A DNA stretch of 64,000 nucleotides from Arthrobacter sp. EPSL27 (GCF_001512305.1 NZ_LNUT01000006.1:1-64000); one strand, 5' to 3'; shown: positions 40,103-49,044, numbered from the stretch's first letter. The notes: generated by a model not told the origin, from the letters alone. A program made the numbers and translations.

Positions 40103-41200
40103 TCAGCCCGCGTGGGCTGCCAGGAGCCGGAGCACGCGGTCGTTGGCGGCGGGGTCGGCCACGGTGATCCGCACGCCGTCGCCCTGGTACCCGCGCACCA
40201 GAATGTCGGCGCGATCGAACGCCTCCACCAGCACCTCCCGGAGGGTGTCATCCGCGCGGATCCACAGGAAATTGCCCTGGCTTGGCTGCAGCTTCCAGCC
40301 CTGCGCCTCCAGCTCCGCGGCCATCCGGGCGCGCTCCTGCTTGACGGCGGCCACCCGCGCTTCCATCTCATCCCCGGCATCCAGCGACGCGATCGCGGCT
40401 TTCTGGGCCAACGCGCTCACAGCAAACGGAAGGGCCGTGCGGCGCAGCCCCTCGGCGATGGCCGGCGCCGCCACGGCGTAGCCCACGCGCAGGCCGGCCA
40501 GCCCGTAGGCCTTCGAGAAGGTGCGCAGGATACAGACGTTCGGGTACCGGCGGTAGAGCGACAGGGAATCGGGGCCGCTGCCCGCCTCGGCGTACTCCAC
40601 GTAGGCCTCGTCCACCACCACCAGGATGTCGGAACGGACGGACCGCAGGAAGGCCTCGATGCGCTCGTGGCTGATCGGCACGCCGGTCGGGTTGTTGGGG
40701 GTGCAGAGCAGGATCACCTTGGTGCGGTCCGTGACGGCCGCGGCCATGGCCTCCAGGTCGTGGCCCTCGGCGTCGTCCAGCGGGATGCGGACCGGCCGCG
40801 CGCCGGCCAGCTCAACAAGGATCGGGTACGCCTCAAAGGAGCGCCACGCGAAGATCACTTCATCGCCGGCGTCGCACAGTCCGGTGATGATCTGCTGGAG
40901 GACCCCCACACTGCCGGGTCCCACCGCCACCTCCCCGGCGGTGACGCCCAGGTGCCGTGCCAGCCTTTCGCGGAGTTCGACGGCGGCACTGTCCGGGTAG
41001 CGGTTCATGGTGCCGGCCGCTTCGCTCACCGCAGCGGAGGCCGCCGGCAGCGGGGCGTAGTGGCTTTCGTTGCTGGCGAGAGCGGCAATATCCAGGCCGG
41101 CACTCCGCCGTCCCGGGACGTAGGACGGAAGCCCGGCCACGGCGCCACGCAGGGTGGGAAGTGCTGTGTCCGGGGTGGTCAGGAGCTGATCAGAGGTCAT
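40103..41200 (-). CDS. HisC-like class II aminotransferase
   Basis: A 365-residue PLP enzyme of the histidinol-phosphate/aromatic aminotransferase type. The PLP lysine is Lys230 in TFSKAYGLAGLRVGY; other landmarks are CTPNNPTG (166-173), VVDEAYVEYAE (195-205) and the final arginine in VRITVADP. Actinobacteria often use HisC-type enzymes for aromatic amino acids. The gene is outside a his operon and divergent from an Lrp/AsnC regulator, with a permease behind it, so a catabolic role for an amino acid is more likely than histidine synthesis (inference). It is probably co-transcribed with the permease. Confidence 0.88.
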   Translation of the reverse strand: MTSDQLLTTPDTALPTLRGAVAGLPSYVPGRRSAGLDIAALASNESHYAPLPAASAAVSEAAGTMNRYPDSAAVELRERLARHLGVTAGEVAVGPGSVGVLQQIITGLCDAGDEVIFAWRSFEAYPILVELAGARPVRIPLDDAEGHDLEAMAAAVTDRTKVILLCTPNNPTGVPISHERIEAFLRSVRSDILVVVDEAYVEYAEAGSGPDSLSLYRRYPNVCILRTFSKAYGLAGLRVGYAVAAPAIAEGLRRTALPFAVSALAQKAAIASLDAGDEMEARVAAVKQERARMAAELEAQGWKLQPSQGNFLWIRADDTLREVLVEAFDRADILVRGYQGDGVRITVADPAANDRVLRLLAAHAG

Positions 41201-41293
41201 GAGGACTGATCATGATTGTGACCCGCCACACAATGCAAGATAACCTTAATCCATTGGGACTTCTGCTCAACTTCTACTGTCTGCGGTGAAAAT
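41201..41293. promoter_or_regulatory. Divergent promoter region, aminotransferase / Lrp regulator
   Basis: A short AT-richer gap (93 bases) between the two divergent starts, with TGATCATGATTGTGA and AAGATAACCTTAATC. It must hold both promoters, and an Lrp-type regulator usually binds its own divergent region. Confidence 0.5.
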
Positions 41294-41797
41294 ATGACCA
41301 ACCCACAGCCTCGCACCTTAGATTCCCTCGACGGCAGGATCATCCTGGCCATGGACAAGGATCCCGAAGCCAGCGCCCTGGCACTCTCGCGGACGCTCAA
41401 CGTCGCACGGAACACCGTCCATGCCCGGTTGGCGCGGCTGGAGCGCAGCGGGGCCCTCCGGTCTTTCAGCCGCAGGCTGGACCCCGCCGCGCTGGGCTAT
41501 GAGCTCATGGCCTTCCTGTCCCTGTCCATCAGCCAGACGCGGACCGGGGCCGTGGAGGACGGGCTCGCCGCGATCCCGGAGGTCATCGAGGTTCACGCCA
41601 CCACCGGAGACGCCGACCTCATGGCCAAGGTGGTGGCCCGCAGCACGGCCGACCTCTACCGCATCACCAACCAGATCCTGGAAATCGACGGCATCCAGCG
41701 GACCAGCACCGCCATTTCCGTGCTGGAACTCCTGCCCCCGCGCTACGACGGCCTGCTGGCCCGGCTCTCGGAGCAGGAGTCGCGCCCGGCCGACTAA
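41294..41797 (+). CDS. Lrp/AsnC family transcriptional regulator
   Basis: A 167-residue Lrp-type regulator: helix-turn-helix at about 10-60 (LDSLDGRIILAMDKDPEASA, LALSRTLNVARNTVHARLARLE) and an RAM ligand/oligomer domain (VIEVHATTGDADLMAKVVAR, LYRITNQILEIDGIQRTSTA). Lrp proteins read amino-acid levels and bind near their own gene. It faces the aminotransferase-permease unit and is followed after 120 bases by the TPP enzyme, so it probably controls both. Confidence 0.92.
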   Translation: MTNPQPRTLDSLDGRIILAMDKDPEASALALSRTLNVARNTVHARLARLERSGALRSFSRRLDPAALGYELMAFLSLSISQTRTGAVEDGLAAIPEVIEVHATTGDADLMAKVVARSTADLYRITNQILEIDGIQRTSTAISVLELLPPRYDGLLARLSEQESRPAD

Positions 41798-41917
41798 GGC
41801 CGCATGCGCACCGCTCCCAGTGGGCAGATTTTCACCCGCGATGACCTTTGACTGCCAAAAGTCCCAGCCAAAAGCAGTGCTCTTGCCGATTCGTGACCCA
41901 GCCCACAAGCTTTCGGT

Positions 41918-43591
41918 ATGACTTCCCTCACCGTCTCGGGCCGCGTCGCACAGGTTCTCAGCAATCACCTCACCGAGCTCTTCGGCGTCATGGGCAACGG
42001 CAACGTCCACTTCCTGGACGCCGCCGAGCAGCTGGGCCTGCGCTTCTCCGCCGTCCGGCACGAGGGCGCCGCCATCGCCGCAGCCGACGCCTACTACCGG
42101 ACGTCAGGACGCCTCGCCGCGGGCACCACCACCTACGGCCCCGGCTACACCAACGCGCTCACCGCCCTGGCCGAGGCCGTGCAGGCGCAGATCCCCGTCG
42201 TGCTGGTCACCGGGGACGCCCCCACCAGCGGCGCCCGACCCCAGGACGTGGACCAGGCAGCCATCGCGGCCGGCCTGGGCGCGGCCACCTTCACCGTCAC
42301 CCGCGACGCCGCGGGTTCCATCACGCAGCAGGCGGTGGAGTACGCACTCACCAAGCGCACCGCCGTCGTGGTTGCCATCCCCTACGACCTCGCCGCACTC
42401 CCGGCGGCCGATGAAGAGCTTCCGGCGGCCCTGGCGCCGGCCGGAAGTGACGACGTCGACGGCGGCCTGGAGCAGGCAGCCCGCCTGCTCGCCGGGGCGA
42501 AGAGGCCGCTGATCCTCGCCGGCCGCGGCGCACACCTCGCCGGCGCCGGCCGGGAGCTCCGGAAGCTCGCCGACCGCCTGGGCGCGCTGACCGCCGGAAC
42601 CGCGCTGGCGCTCAACCTCCTCGAGGGCGACGGCTACCTCGGCGTCGCGGGCGGCTTCGGCACTGACACCGCGGCCGGGCTCATGGGCGAGGCCGACGTC
42701 ATCCTGGTGGCGGGGGCGAGCCTGAGCCCCTTCACCATGCGGTTCGGACACCTGCTGGGCCCCGACAGCACGGTCATCCAGATCGACGCCGCCCTGCAGC
42801 CGACGCACCCCCGGGTGGACACGTTCGTCAGCGGGGACGTGAAGTCCGCCGCGGAACGCATCCTTGCGCTTTTGGATGACCCGGCAGCGCCGGCCGCAAG
42901 CCCAACAGACGCCTGGCGCGCGGAAGCCCGCAAACGCCTGGCCGAGGGACCGGCCCACCACCCCGGCTCGGCGGAGACGCCGGACGGCCGGCTGGACCCG
43001 CGCTCCCTCGCCAAGGCACTGGACGCGGTGCTGCCGGAGCGCCGCACGGTTGTCCAGGACGGAGGGCACTTCGTCGGCTGGGCACCCATGTACTGGCACA
43101 TCCCTAGGCCGCAGGACCTGGTCATGGTGGGGACCGCCTACCAGACCATCGGGCTGGGCCTTGCCAGCGCCGTCGGGGCAGCCCGCGCGGTGGAGGACGG
43201 CCGCACCCTGGTGCTGGCCTCCGGCGACGGCGGTTTCCTGATGGGCCTGTCCGACCTCGAATCGCTGATCGGCGCCGCCAGCAGCGCCGTCGTGGTGATC
43301 TACAACGACGCCGCCTACGGCGCCGAAATCCACCAGTACGGGTCCCAGGGCCTCACCGAAAAGCCCATGCTGATCCCCGAGGTGGACTTCAGCGGCGTCG
43401 CCCGGGCGCTGGGTGCCGAAGCGGCCATCATCCGCTCGCTGGAGGACCTTTCCGCGCTCACCGACTGGATCGATGCCGGCGCCAGGGGAACCTTCGTGGC
43501 CGACTGCCGGATCACCTCCAGCGTCCGCGCCCCGTGGCTGACCGAGTGGATGGCGGCCTCGCAGGCCGCGAAGGCAACCGTCGCCGGCTGA
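41918..43591 (+). CDS. Thiamine-pyrophosphate-dependent enzyme, acetolactate synthase/decarboxylase-like
   Basis: A 557-residue TPP enzyme with the usual three domains: Pyr domain with catalytic Glu49 (AVRHEGAAIAAADAYYRTSG), central FAD/Rossmann-like domain (RPLILAGRGAHLAGAG) and PP domain with the metal motif GDGGF...NDAAYG near 430-463. FAD use is unlikely to be decided from sequence. The family includes acetolactate synthase, benzoylformate and indolepyruvate decarboxylases. Together with an aminotransferase that would make a 2-oxo acid, decarboxylation of that acid is the best guess. Two CCAAAAG direct repeats (41855 and 41868) lie ahead of the start and may be control sites. Confidence 0.83.
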   Translation: MTSLTVSGRVAQVLSNHLTELFGVMGNGNVHFLDAAEQLGLRFSAVRHEGAAIAAADAYYRTSGRLAAGTTTYGPGYTNALTALAEAVQAQIPVVLVTGDAPTSGARPQDVDQAAIAAGLGAATFTVTRDAAGSITQQAVEYALTKRTAVVVAIPYDLAALPAADEELPAALAPAGSDDVDGGLEQAARLLAGAKRPLILAGRGAHLAGAGRELRKLADRLGALTAGTALALNLLEGDGYLGVAGGFGTDTAAGLMGEADVILVAGASLSPFTMRFGHLLGPDSTVIQIDAALQPTHPRVDTFVSGDVKSAAERILALLDDPAAPAASPTDAWRAEARKRLAEGPAHHPGSAETPDGRLDPRSLAKALDAVLPERRTVVQDGGHFVGWAPMYWHIPRPQDLVMVGTAYQTIGLGLASAVGAARAVEDGRTLVLASGDGGFLMGLSDLESLIGAASSAVVVIYNDAAYGAEIHQYGSQGLTEKPMLIPEVDFSGVARALGAEAAIIRSLEDLSALTDWIDAGARGTFVADCRITSSVRAPWLTEWMAASQAAKATVAG

Positions 43592-43633
43592 CGGAATTCA
43601 CAGGTCAGCGGGCGGCGGCGACGGGACGGTCTC

Positions 43634-43909
43634 CTACGCCGCTGGCCGGGTAGGCAGTTGGTTTCCTTCGAAGCTGGCACGGCTGAATCTCGAAACCGCC
43701 AACGTCAAGTCAGTCCTCTTCACCACGGGCAACCAAATGGACTTCAGCTTTCGGTCCGCGAGTTCCGCGGTGCTCCTGGCGGCGGCGAGGAACCCGAAGA
43801 GGACGGGCTGGTGGAGGAAGCGGATCGTCCCGGCGTCGCCGCCGGTCAGCACGCCACAGCCCGCGAGGGCTAGCGAAAACTCTTCCAGAAGGTCCCTGCG
43901 GTCTGTCAC
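43634..43909 (-). CDS. Hypothetical protein or gene fragment
   Basis: A 91-residue frame (TDRRDLLEEFSLALAGCGVL, then TIRFLHQPVLFGFLAAARST). The amino-acid mix is plausible, but there is no clear ribosome site and no family match, and the bases fall between core genes and a low-GC insert. It could be the remnant of a longer gene. Treat as tentative. Confidence 0.28.
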   Translation of the reverse strand: MTDRRDLLEEFSLALAGCGVLTGGDAGTIRFLHQPVLFGFLAAARSTAELADRKLKSIWLPVVKRTDLTLAVSRFSRASFEGNQLPTRPAA

Positions 43910-44087
43910 GAGAGGGCAGGATTCATCATTGAGCCGGATCCGCCGGTAGTTGGGCTCTGTTTGGAACTGCCCGGACGAACTGCAGGGCCACTAACTGGAG
44001 AGGCCCTCGAGTCGTCGAATTACTATCCCCGGCGTCCTACATTCAGTGAGATCTGCCGCTTCCCTGTGAAATGTGCAACGTGTCCCT

Positions 44088-44336
44088 TTCAAACGCGGTG
44101 TGAAATGTCCACCTAGACGTGCGAGTCCCAATTCAACCCACGCAGGGCCGCGTGACGAGTCGAAACCGCTGTTGGCAGTCCCACTTCCGACCTCGATGCG
44201 ACGCGACATCTCCGACAACGGTGTGCATGTCAGTAGTTCCAACCCACGGTGTGCAACGTCACGTGACAAAACCACGGTGTACCAGCCCCACTTCGAAACC
44301 ACTGGGCGCAACGTAATGCATCCAAACCACGATGAC
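44088..44336. repeat. Iteron-like array of degenerate ~27-bp repeats
   Basis: A 15-base motif of the type YCRAMCCACGGTGTG recurs at 44088, 44132, 44161, 44187, 44212, 44239, 44267, 44294 and 44322. After the first interval (44) the steps are 29, 26, 25, 27, 28, 27 and 28 bases. Best copies are CCAACCCACGGTGTG (44239) and CAAAACCACGGTGTA (44267). The spacer part often reads GTGCAACGT. There are no unique CRISPR spacers; units are contiguous and diverged. It lies just upstream of the HNH gene in low-GC DNA. Confidence 0.6.
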
Positions 44337-44366
44337 TAATGTTCTGTTCATAAATGAAAGTGAGCA

Positions 44367-44395
44367 ATATACACCCGATTGTCTATCGTGTATAT
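44367..44395. promoter_or_regulatory. ATATACAC/GTGTATAT inverted repeat ahead of the HNH gene
   Basis: Perfect 8-bp arms, ATATACAC (44367-44374) and GTGTATAT (44388-44395), 13 bases apart, in the AT-richest part of the window. It lies 262 bases before the HNH start. It may be an operator, a promoter-region hairpin or an element end; no T-tract follows. Confidence 0.45.
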
Positions 44396-44657
44396 ACCTT
44401 TGGACAATAAAACTTGTTAACGATTTGATAACGCCTATGGCCAGGGGCTGGCTCTTGGCGACAAGACCGCGAAGAATCATCAGGGCCGGCACCTGGTGGA
44501 GGCAACTCGAGTACCCTTCCACCGACTCCGGGGTACAGCCGCCCTCTTGTGGGCTCACCCCTACACCAACCCATTCAACATGCGCGCTACAGGCGCTCAT
44601 GTTGGCCCCCTGCCCCCTATGGACCGGCAAGGCAAGACAGAAGGTGAGTAATAAGAC

Positions 44658-45905
44658 ATGAAGACAGGAACATGTTCGTACGGCGGTGACGCCTGCGGCC
44701 CGCAAGCGAAGCTAATCGGTGGTGTCTGTCGGAAGCACTACCGTCGCATGCAGAAGCACGGTTCATACGAACGCCCCGAACTGCCATCGGCATGCGAAGA
44801 AGCAGGCTGTCCCGTAACTCGAGAAACTGATCCCAGCGGCCAATTCAAAGCTGGCAGGTGCAACCGTCACTACCTTCGCCACGTCCGCATGGCGAAGGAC
44901 AAAGCGATGGGGGTAGACCTCGAAACTAAAGTCTGCCCGGAGTGTCACGGCAGCATGGCACGTGCCGTCAGAAGAAACTCCAAGTACTGCAGCGTGGAAT
45001 GCCGGACGGCGGTTGCCGAACGAGCAACACGGGAAGCTGAAGCAAAGAGCGCCACGGCGGCCGCCCCGAAGACATGTCCCGTGGGCGGCAACGAATGCGG
45101 ACCTCAGGTGCGCCTATACGGCGGCCTTTGCAGCAAGCATTACTACCGCATGGCGAAATGGGGATCGTATGAACTAGCGGATCCCGTCTGCGAAGAACCT
45201 AATTGTGAAATCTCCCGATCCACTGATCCGAGCGGAGCATTCAAATCCAGCCGATGCAATATGCACTACCTTCGGAGGAGGCGGGCGGTAGAACGTGTCG
45301 CAACACTGGGTCAGCGGATTTGCCCTCAGTGTGGCACCGACATGTCGACAGCCCGGCGCAATTCTAAATACTGCAGCTCACGTTGCACTCAGGCCGCCAG
45401 CGCAGCAAAAAACATTAAGGTGATTCGCATGCGCATCAGAATTGCTGGGGCTCTACGGAAAGCCCGGAAATTGAACAATCCGGGCTCCGCACCCTTCAGT
45501 GTTGAGGCCTGGGTGGCTTTAGCTGAAAAACTCGAAAATCGGTGTACTTACTGCGGAAAGACTGTTGACCCAAGCGACATGCATATGGATCACATCGTGC
45601 CGCTCCGCCGAGGTGGTCCACATGCACTTTTTAACATGACGCTGGCATGTGCAGGATGCAATGTCTCCAAGAGAGACCGACCCCTCCTCTTTGAGTGGGC
45701 ACCTGTGCTTCTCGGCGGGAAACCACGCTGGGACAAATCCGCGCCTCGCGGAAAGAGAGGAAATCCGTGGGTGCCTGCTGCGTGGAGAGATGAGAGTGGT
45801 CCTCTCCCGTCGGTTCTTGCCCAGGCAAAGGATCACCCGGAACTCCTGCGCGCAATTCGGGTGACCGAAGCCTTCTTCAATGGGCAGGGTGAGGCGGCCG
45901 CGTGA
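44658..45905 (+). CDS. HNH endonuclease with internally duplicated zinc-cluster region
   Basis: A 415-residue protein. Residues 6-118 and 140-246 are repeats of one another: each has CGPQ.+L.GGLC.KHY, a C-E-E-x2-C pair, TDPSG.FK, CN.HYLR, then C-P-x-C and RRNSKYCS..C, i.e. several small zinc-binding clusters. The C-terminal HNH domain has CTYCGK (296-301), the catalytic DHIVPLRRGG (His312; 311-320), Asn326 and CAGCNVSKRD (331-340). Such proteins can be homing or restriction nucleases; the tandem zinc clusters probably read DNA. It is lower in GC than its neighbours and stands alone, with an iteron-like array upstream and a hairpin downstream, which suggests an independent transfer. Confidence 0.88.
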   Translation: MKTGTCSYGGDACGPQAKLIGGVCRKHYRRMQKHGSYERPELPSACEEAGCPVTRETDPSGQFKAGRCNRHYLRHVRMAKDKAMGVDLETKVCPECHGSMARAVRRNSKYCSVECRTAVAERATREAEAKSATAAAPKTCPVGGNECGPQVRLYGGLCSKHYYRMAKWGSYELADPVCEEPNCEISRSTDPSGAFKSSRCNMHYLRRRRAVERVATLGQRICPQCGTDMSTARRNSKYCSSRCTQAASAAKNIKVIRMRIRIAGALRKARKLNNPGSAPFSVEAWVALAEKLENRCTYCGKTVDPSDMHMDHIVPLRRGGPHALFNMTLACAGCNVSKRDRPLLFEWAPVLLGGKPRWDKSAPRGKRGNPWVPAAWRDESGPLPSVLAQAKDHPELLRAIRVTEAFFNGQGEAAA

Positions 45906-45940
45906 CAAAGAACGGGGTTGAGTTACCGCACTAAATAGAC

Positions 45941-45971
45941 GGTTGCGGCCCGGCATCGCCGGGCCGCAACC
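45941..45971. terminator. Strong symmetric hairpin after the HNH gene
   Basis: A perfect 14-bp GC-rich stem (45941-45954 with 45958-45971) closes on a three-base ATC loop 35 bases after the HNH stop. No T-tract follows on either strand, so it may be a terminator or an mRNA-stabilising hairpin. Confidence 0.65.
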
Positions 45972-46504
45972 ACAGTGGGAGTTTCGCGAAGTCGCCTTTT
46001 AGGCGTCAATGACGGTGTTCAGCGCAAAAGCCCACAGTGAAAGCGCATCCTGCCCCTCACAGGCCTACCTCCTAGCTCATTGATCAAGCAGGTGCGGAGG
46101 TATGCGGTTCGCCGTTTCGGTTTCGTGCGGACGGCGAGCCGGACCTGCGCCGCCCGACGTGCCCGGGAATCTAGCGACAGCCGCGGACCATACAGGTACT
46201 GAAACGCATCTTATTTGGTACTTTGAGCCCGGCGCGGTCGCTTCACCGCCGCGGACCTGCACCCACAACCAGGTTCCCAGCACGTTTCCCTGATCAGTTC
46301 GCTCCCAACGCCATGACGGAGCGGTCCCGGCTCCGAGTGTGAGCGCCCGTCTGCTGGACCCCGTTTACGAAACGCAACGCGATCCCCCTCCCACCCCTTA
46401 CTGTTGAACCTGCACGCAACGAAACCGTTTACGTAAACCGTTTGCGTAACGCACTCAACAGCAAGTCAGCCGGCACCCGCAGGCGCCCTCAGGGAGGAGG
46501 AACA
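45972..46504 (+). promoter_or_regulatory. Leader of the alpha-glucoside regulator with LacI-type operators
   Basis: About 530 bases without a convincing gene. Close to the regulator start are GTTT-ACG-AAAC (46363-46373) and the perfect palindrome GTTTACGTAAAC (46427-46438), followed directly by AAACCGTTTGCG (46436-46447). These share the GTTTACG half site and the central CG typical of LacI-family operators. They fit autoregulation of the gene starting at 46505. The left 350 bases hold nothing I can support. Confidence 0.65.
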
Positions 46505-47497
46505 GTGGTCACCATCCGCGATGTCGCCAAGCACGCCGGCGTCTCCCCCGCCACTGTTTCCCGGGTGGTCAACGGCCTGGTGGGCTACTCGGACGAAACC
46601 CGGGAACGGGTCGAGACCGCGGTCAAGAGCCTCTCCTACGAAACGGATTACCTCGCCCGCGGCCTGAAAACCCGGCAGACCTCCGTGATCGGGCTCCTCG
46701 CCCCCATGGTCTCCGACGCCCTCGCATCCCAGGTGATGCAGGGCGTCGAGGAGGAGGCCCAGGAGCGCGGCTACGCCGTGATGCTGGGCCGCACCGGCGC
46801 CAAGTCCGCGTACATCGCCGGCTACCTCCGCACGCTGCGCACCTACCGGGCCGCCGGCGTCATCCTGATCTCCGCGGTCATCACGCCGGAGACGCGGCAG
46901 CTGCTGGGGCCCAACGTGCCCATCATCTCCGTCGCCATCAGCGACAAGTCCGGCTCCCCCAGCGTGGCCATCGACGACGAGCAGGCAGCCTACGACGCGA
47001 CCCGTCACCTGCTGAAGCTCGGCCACCGCCGCATCGGCCTCCTCACCGGGGACCCGGCGTCGGTCTTCGTGGCCCAGCCCCGGAAGCGCGGCTACCTCCG
47101 CGCCATGACCGAGGCCAAGTGCACCCCCGTCACCGCCACCGGGACCTTCTTCTACGAAAGCGGCGCCCCCGGCGTCGACGAACTCCTGCAGCAGGATCCC
47201 GGGCTCACCGCCATCTTCGCGGTCAGCGACGAGATGGGCGCCGCCGTCGTCAATGAACTGCAGCGGCGCGGGCTCCGGGTGCCGGAGGACGTCTCCGTCC
47301 TGGGCTTCGACAACACCTCCACCTCCCGGCACGTGAACCCGCCGCTGAGCACCATGGCGCAGCCCCTCGAGGAGATGGGACGGATGGCGGTCAAAAAACT
47401 GCTCCGCTCCCGCGACCTGGGGCCGAAGATCATGCCGCACCGGCTGGTAGAGCGCGGCTCCACCGCGCCGCCGAACACCCCAGATCCCGCCAGCTAA
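46505..47497 (+). CDS. aglR: LacI family regulator of the alpha-glucoside operon
   Basis: A 330-residue regulator: LacI helix-turn-helix with hinge at residues 3-60 (TIRDVAKHAGVSPATVSRVV) and a periplasmic-binding-protein-like sensor domain (VIGLLAPMVSDALASQVMQG ... LLKLGHRRIGLLTGDPAS ... FAVSDEMGAAVVNELQRRGL). The GTG at 46505 lies behind GGGAGGAGG; an upstream ATG at 46442 falls in the operator. It is followed by the ABC transporter and GH13 genes and probably represses them until an alpha-glucoside binds. The gene symbol is by analogy with agl systems. A decayed copy of its last third is at 38.1-38.4 kb. Confidence 0.9.
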   Translation: MVTIRDVAKHAGVSPATVSRVVNGLVGYSDETRERVETAVKSLSYETDYLARGLKTRQTSVIGLLAPMVSDALASQVMQGVEEEAQERGYAVMLGRTGAKSAYIAGYLRTLRTYRAAGVILISAVITPETRQLLGPNVPIISVAISDKSGSPSVAIDDEQAAYDATRHLLKLGHRRIGLLTGDPASVFVAQPRKRGYLRAMTEAKCTPVTATGTFFYESGAPGVDELLQQDPGLTAIFAVSDEMGAAVVNELQRRGLRVPEDVSVLGFDNTSTSRHVNPPLSTMAQPLEEMGRMAVKKLLRSRDLGPKIMPHRLVERGSTAPPNTPDPAS

Positions 47498-47605
47498 ACC
47501 CCACAGATTTTCCCCACCACGGCCCCGCCGCGCCTCCGCGCGCCCGGAGCCGGAGTCAAGCACGCACCACACCATCCGCATCACCCACTCAACAAGGAGC
47601 ATCAC

Positions 47606-48925
47606 ATGAGGCAGCGCCGCCGCACCTGGCAGACTCTTCTCGCCACCACCGCATCCCTGACCGTCGCCGCCGTCGCCCTCACCGGCTGCGGCGGAACGTC
47701 CACGGAAGCGCAGAGCACCCCGAAGGCCGCCGCCGCGTCCTTCGAGGGCAAGGGCCCCATCAACTACGTCTCCAACCGCGACGCCTCCGGTGCCGCGAAC
47801 AAGACCATCGAGGAATGGAACGCCGCCCACCCCGAGGAGAAGGTCACGTTCATCGAACTGCCGGACTCCGCGGACCAGCAGCGCCAGCAGCTCATCCAGA
47901 ACGCGCAGATCAAGTCGGACACCTTCAGCGTGCTGAACCTCGACGTCGTCTGGACCTCCGAGTTCGCCGCCAACAAGTGGATCCTGCCGCTGCCCGCGGA
48001 CGCCGTCCCCACGGACAAGATGATCCCCGCCACGGTCAACGCCGCGACGTACCGCGACTCCCTGGTGGGCGCGCCGTACTACACCGACGGCGCCCTGTTC
48101 TACTTCCGCTCCGACCTGCTCAAGGCCGCCGGCATCGCCGCCCCGCCCAAGACCTGGGACGAAATGAAGACCGCCTGCGACGCGATCTTGGCCCTCCCCG
48201 AAGCCACGGGCATGTCCTGCTACACCGGCCAGTTCGACAAAAACGAGGCCCTGACGGTCAACTTCTCCGAGGCCGTGGCCTCCGCCGGCGGATCAATCGT
48301 CGACGCCGACGGCAAGCCCACCGTGGACACCCCCGAGGCCAAGGAAGGCCTGAACCTGCTGGTGGACGGCTTCAAGGAAGGCATGTTCCCCTCCGACGCC
48401 ATCACCTACCTCGAGGAGCAGGGCCGCCGCGCGTTCCAGGAAGGCAAGCTGGTCTTCATGCGCAACTGGCCCTTCCTGCACGCCTCCCTGAGCGCCACGG
48501 ACGGCTCCAGCCAGGTGGCCGGCAAGTTCGACATCACCTCCATCCCCGGCACCGACGGCCCCGGCGTCTCCACCCTGGGCGGCCGCAGCCTGGCCATCTC
48601 CCCGTTCACCCCGAACAAGGCCACCGCCCTGGAGTTCGTCAAGTTCTTCACCAGCGAGGAGCAGGCCCAGAAGCGCCTGGCCCTGTCCTCCCGCGCCCCG
48701 GTCTACGCGTCCCTCTTCGAGGATCCCGCCGTCGTCGCCAAGCGCCCGTTCTTCCCCACCCTGCTGACCTCGCTGAACAACGCCCAGCCGCGGCCCAAGG
48801 TGGTCCAGTACGGCGCCACCACCAAGGCCATCCAGGAAGAGGCCTACGCCGCCATCACCGGGGCCAAGGACACGGACACGGCGCTGAAGGACATGCAGGC
48901 CAAGCTCACCGAGCTGACCAAGTAA
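47606..48925 (+). CDS. aglE: ABC transporter sugar-binding lipoprotein
   Basis: A 439-residue extracellular solute-binding protein, family 1. Lipoprotein signal with lipobox ALTGC (Cys28), then a mature protein with family features such as NKWILPLPADAVPTDKMIPA, GAPYYTDGALFYFRSDLLKA and FQEGKLVFMRNWPFLHASLS. It captures an oligosaccharide, here most likely an alpha-glucoside such as trehalose, maltose or sucrose, given the linked GH13 enzyme. An AAGGAGC box precedes the ATG. The two permease genes follow after 119 bases. No ATPase gene is in the cluster, so it must use a shared MsiK-like ATPase encoded elsewhere. Confidence 0.93.
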   Translation: MRQRRRTWQTLLATTASLTVAAVALTGCGGTSTEAQSTPKAAAASFEGKGPINYVSNRDASGAANKTIEEWNAAHPEEKVTFIELPDSADQQRQQLIQNAQIKSDTFSVLNLDVVWTSEFAANKWILPLPADAVPTDKMIPATVNAATYRDSLVGAPYYTDGALFYFRSDLLKAAGIAAPPKTWDEMKTACDAILALPEATGMSCYTGQFDKNEALTVNFSEAVASAGGSIVDADGKPTVDTPEAKEGLNLLVDGFKEGMFPSDAITYLEEQGRRAFQEGKLVFMRNWPFLHASLSATDGSSQVAGKFDITSIPGTDGPGVSTLGGRSLAISPFTPNKATALEFVKFFTSEEQAQKRLALSSRAPVYASLFEDPAVVAKRPFFPTLLTSLNNAQPRPKVVQYGATTKAIQEEAYAAITGAKDTDTALKDMQAKLTELTK

Positions 48926-49044
48926 CACCGCACACCCTGGTGCAGTAACCCCGCACCACCCCCCGCAGTCCAGACCCCGTGCCTGGCCGGCCGGCCCGTT
49001 TCCGGCCGGCCAGGCACGCTGCAACTTCAGTTAGGTACCAAACC

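Noticed and set aside
44088..44336. 27-bp array as a CRISPR
   Set aside because: Repeats are diverged and contiguous; no constant repeat alternates with unique spacers, and no cas genes exist.
44332..44661. 109-residue plus-strand frame before the HNH gene
   Set aside because: No ribosome site, unnatural composition, overlaps the HNH start and the inverted repeat.
45972..46350. Short frames on both strands (about 60-70 residues) before the LacI regulator
   Set aside because: No starts with ribosome sites and no protein-like composition.
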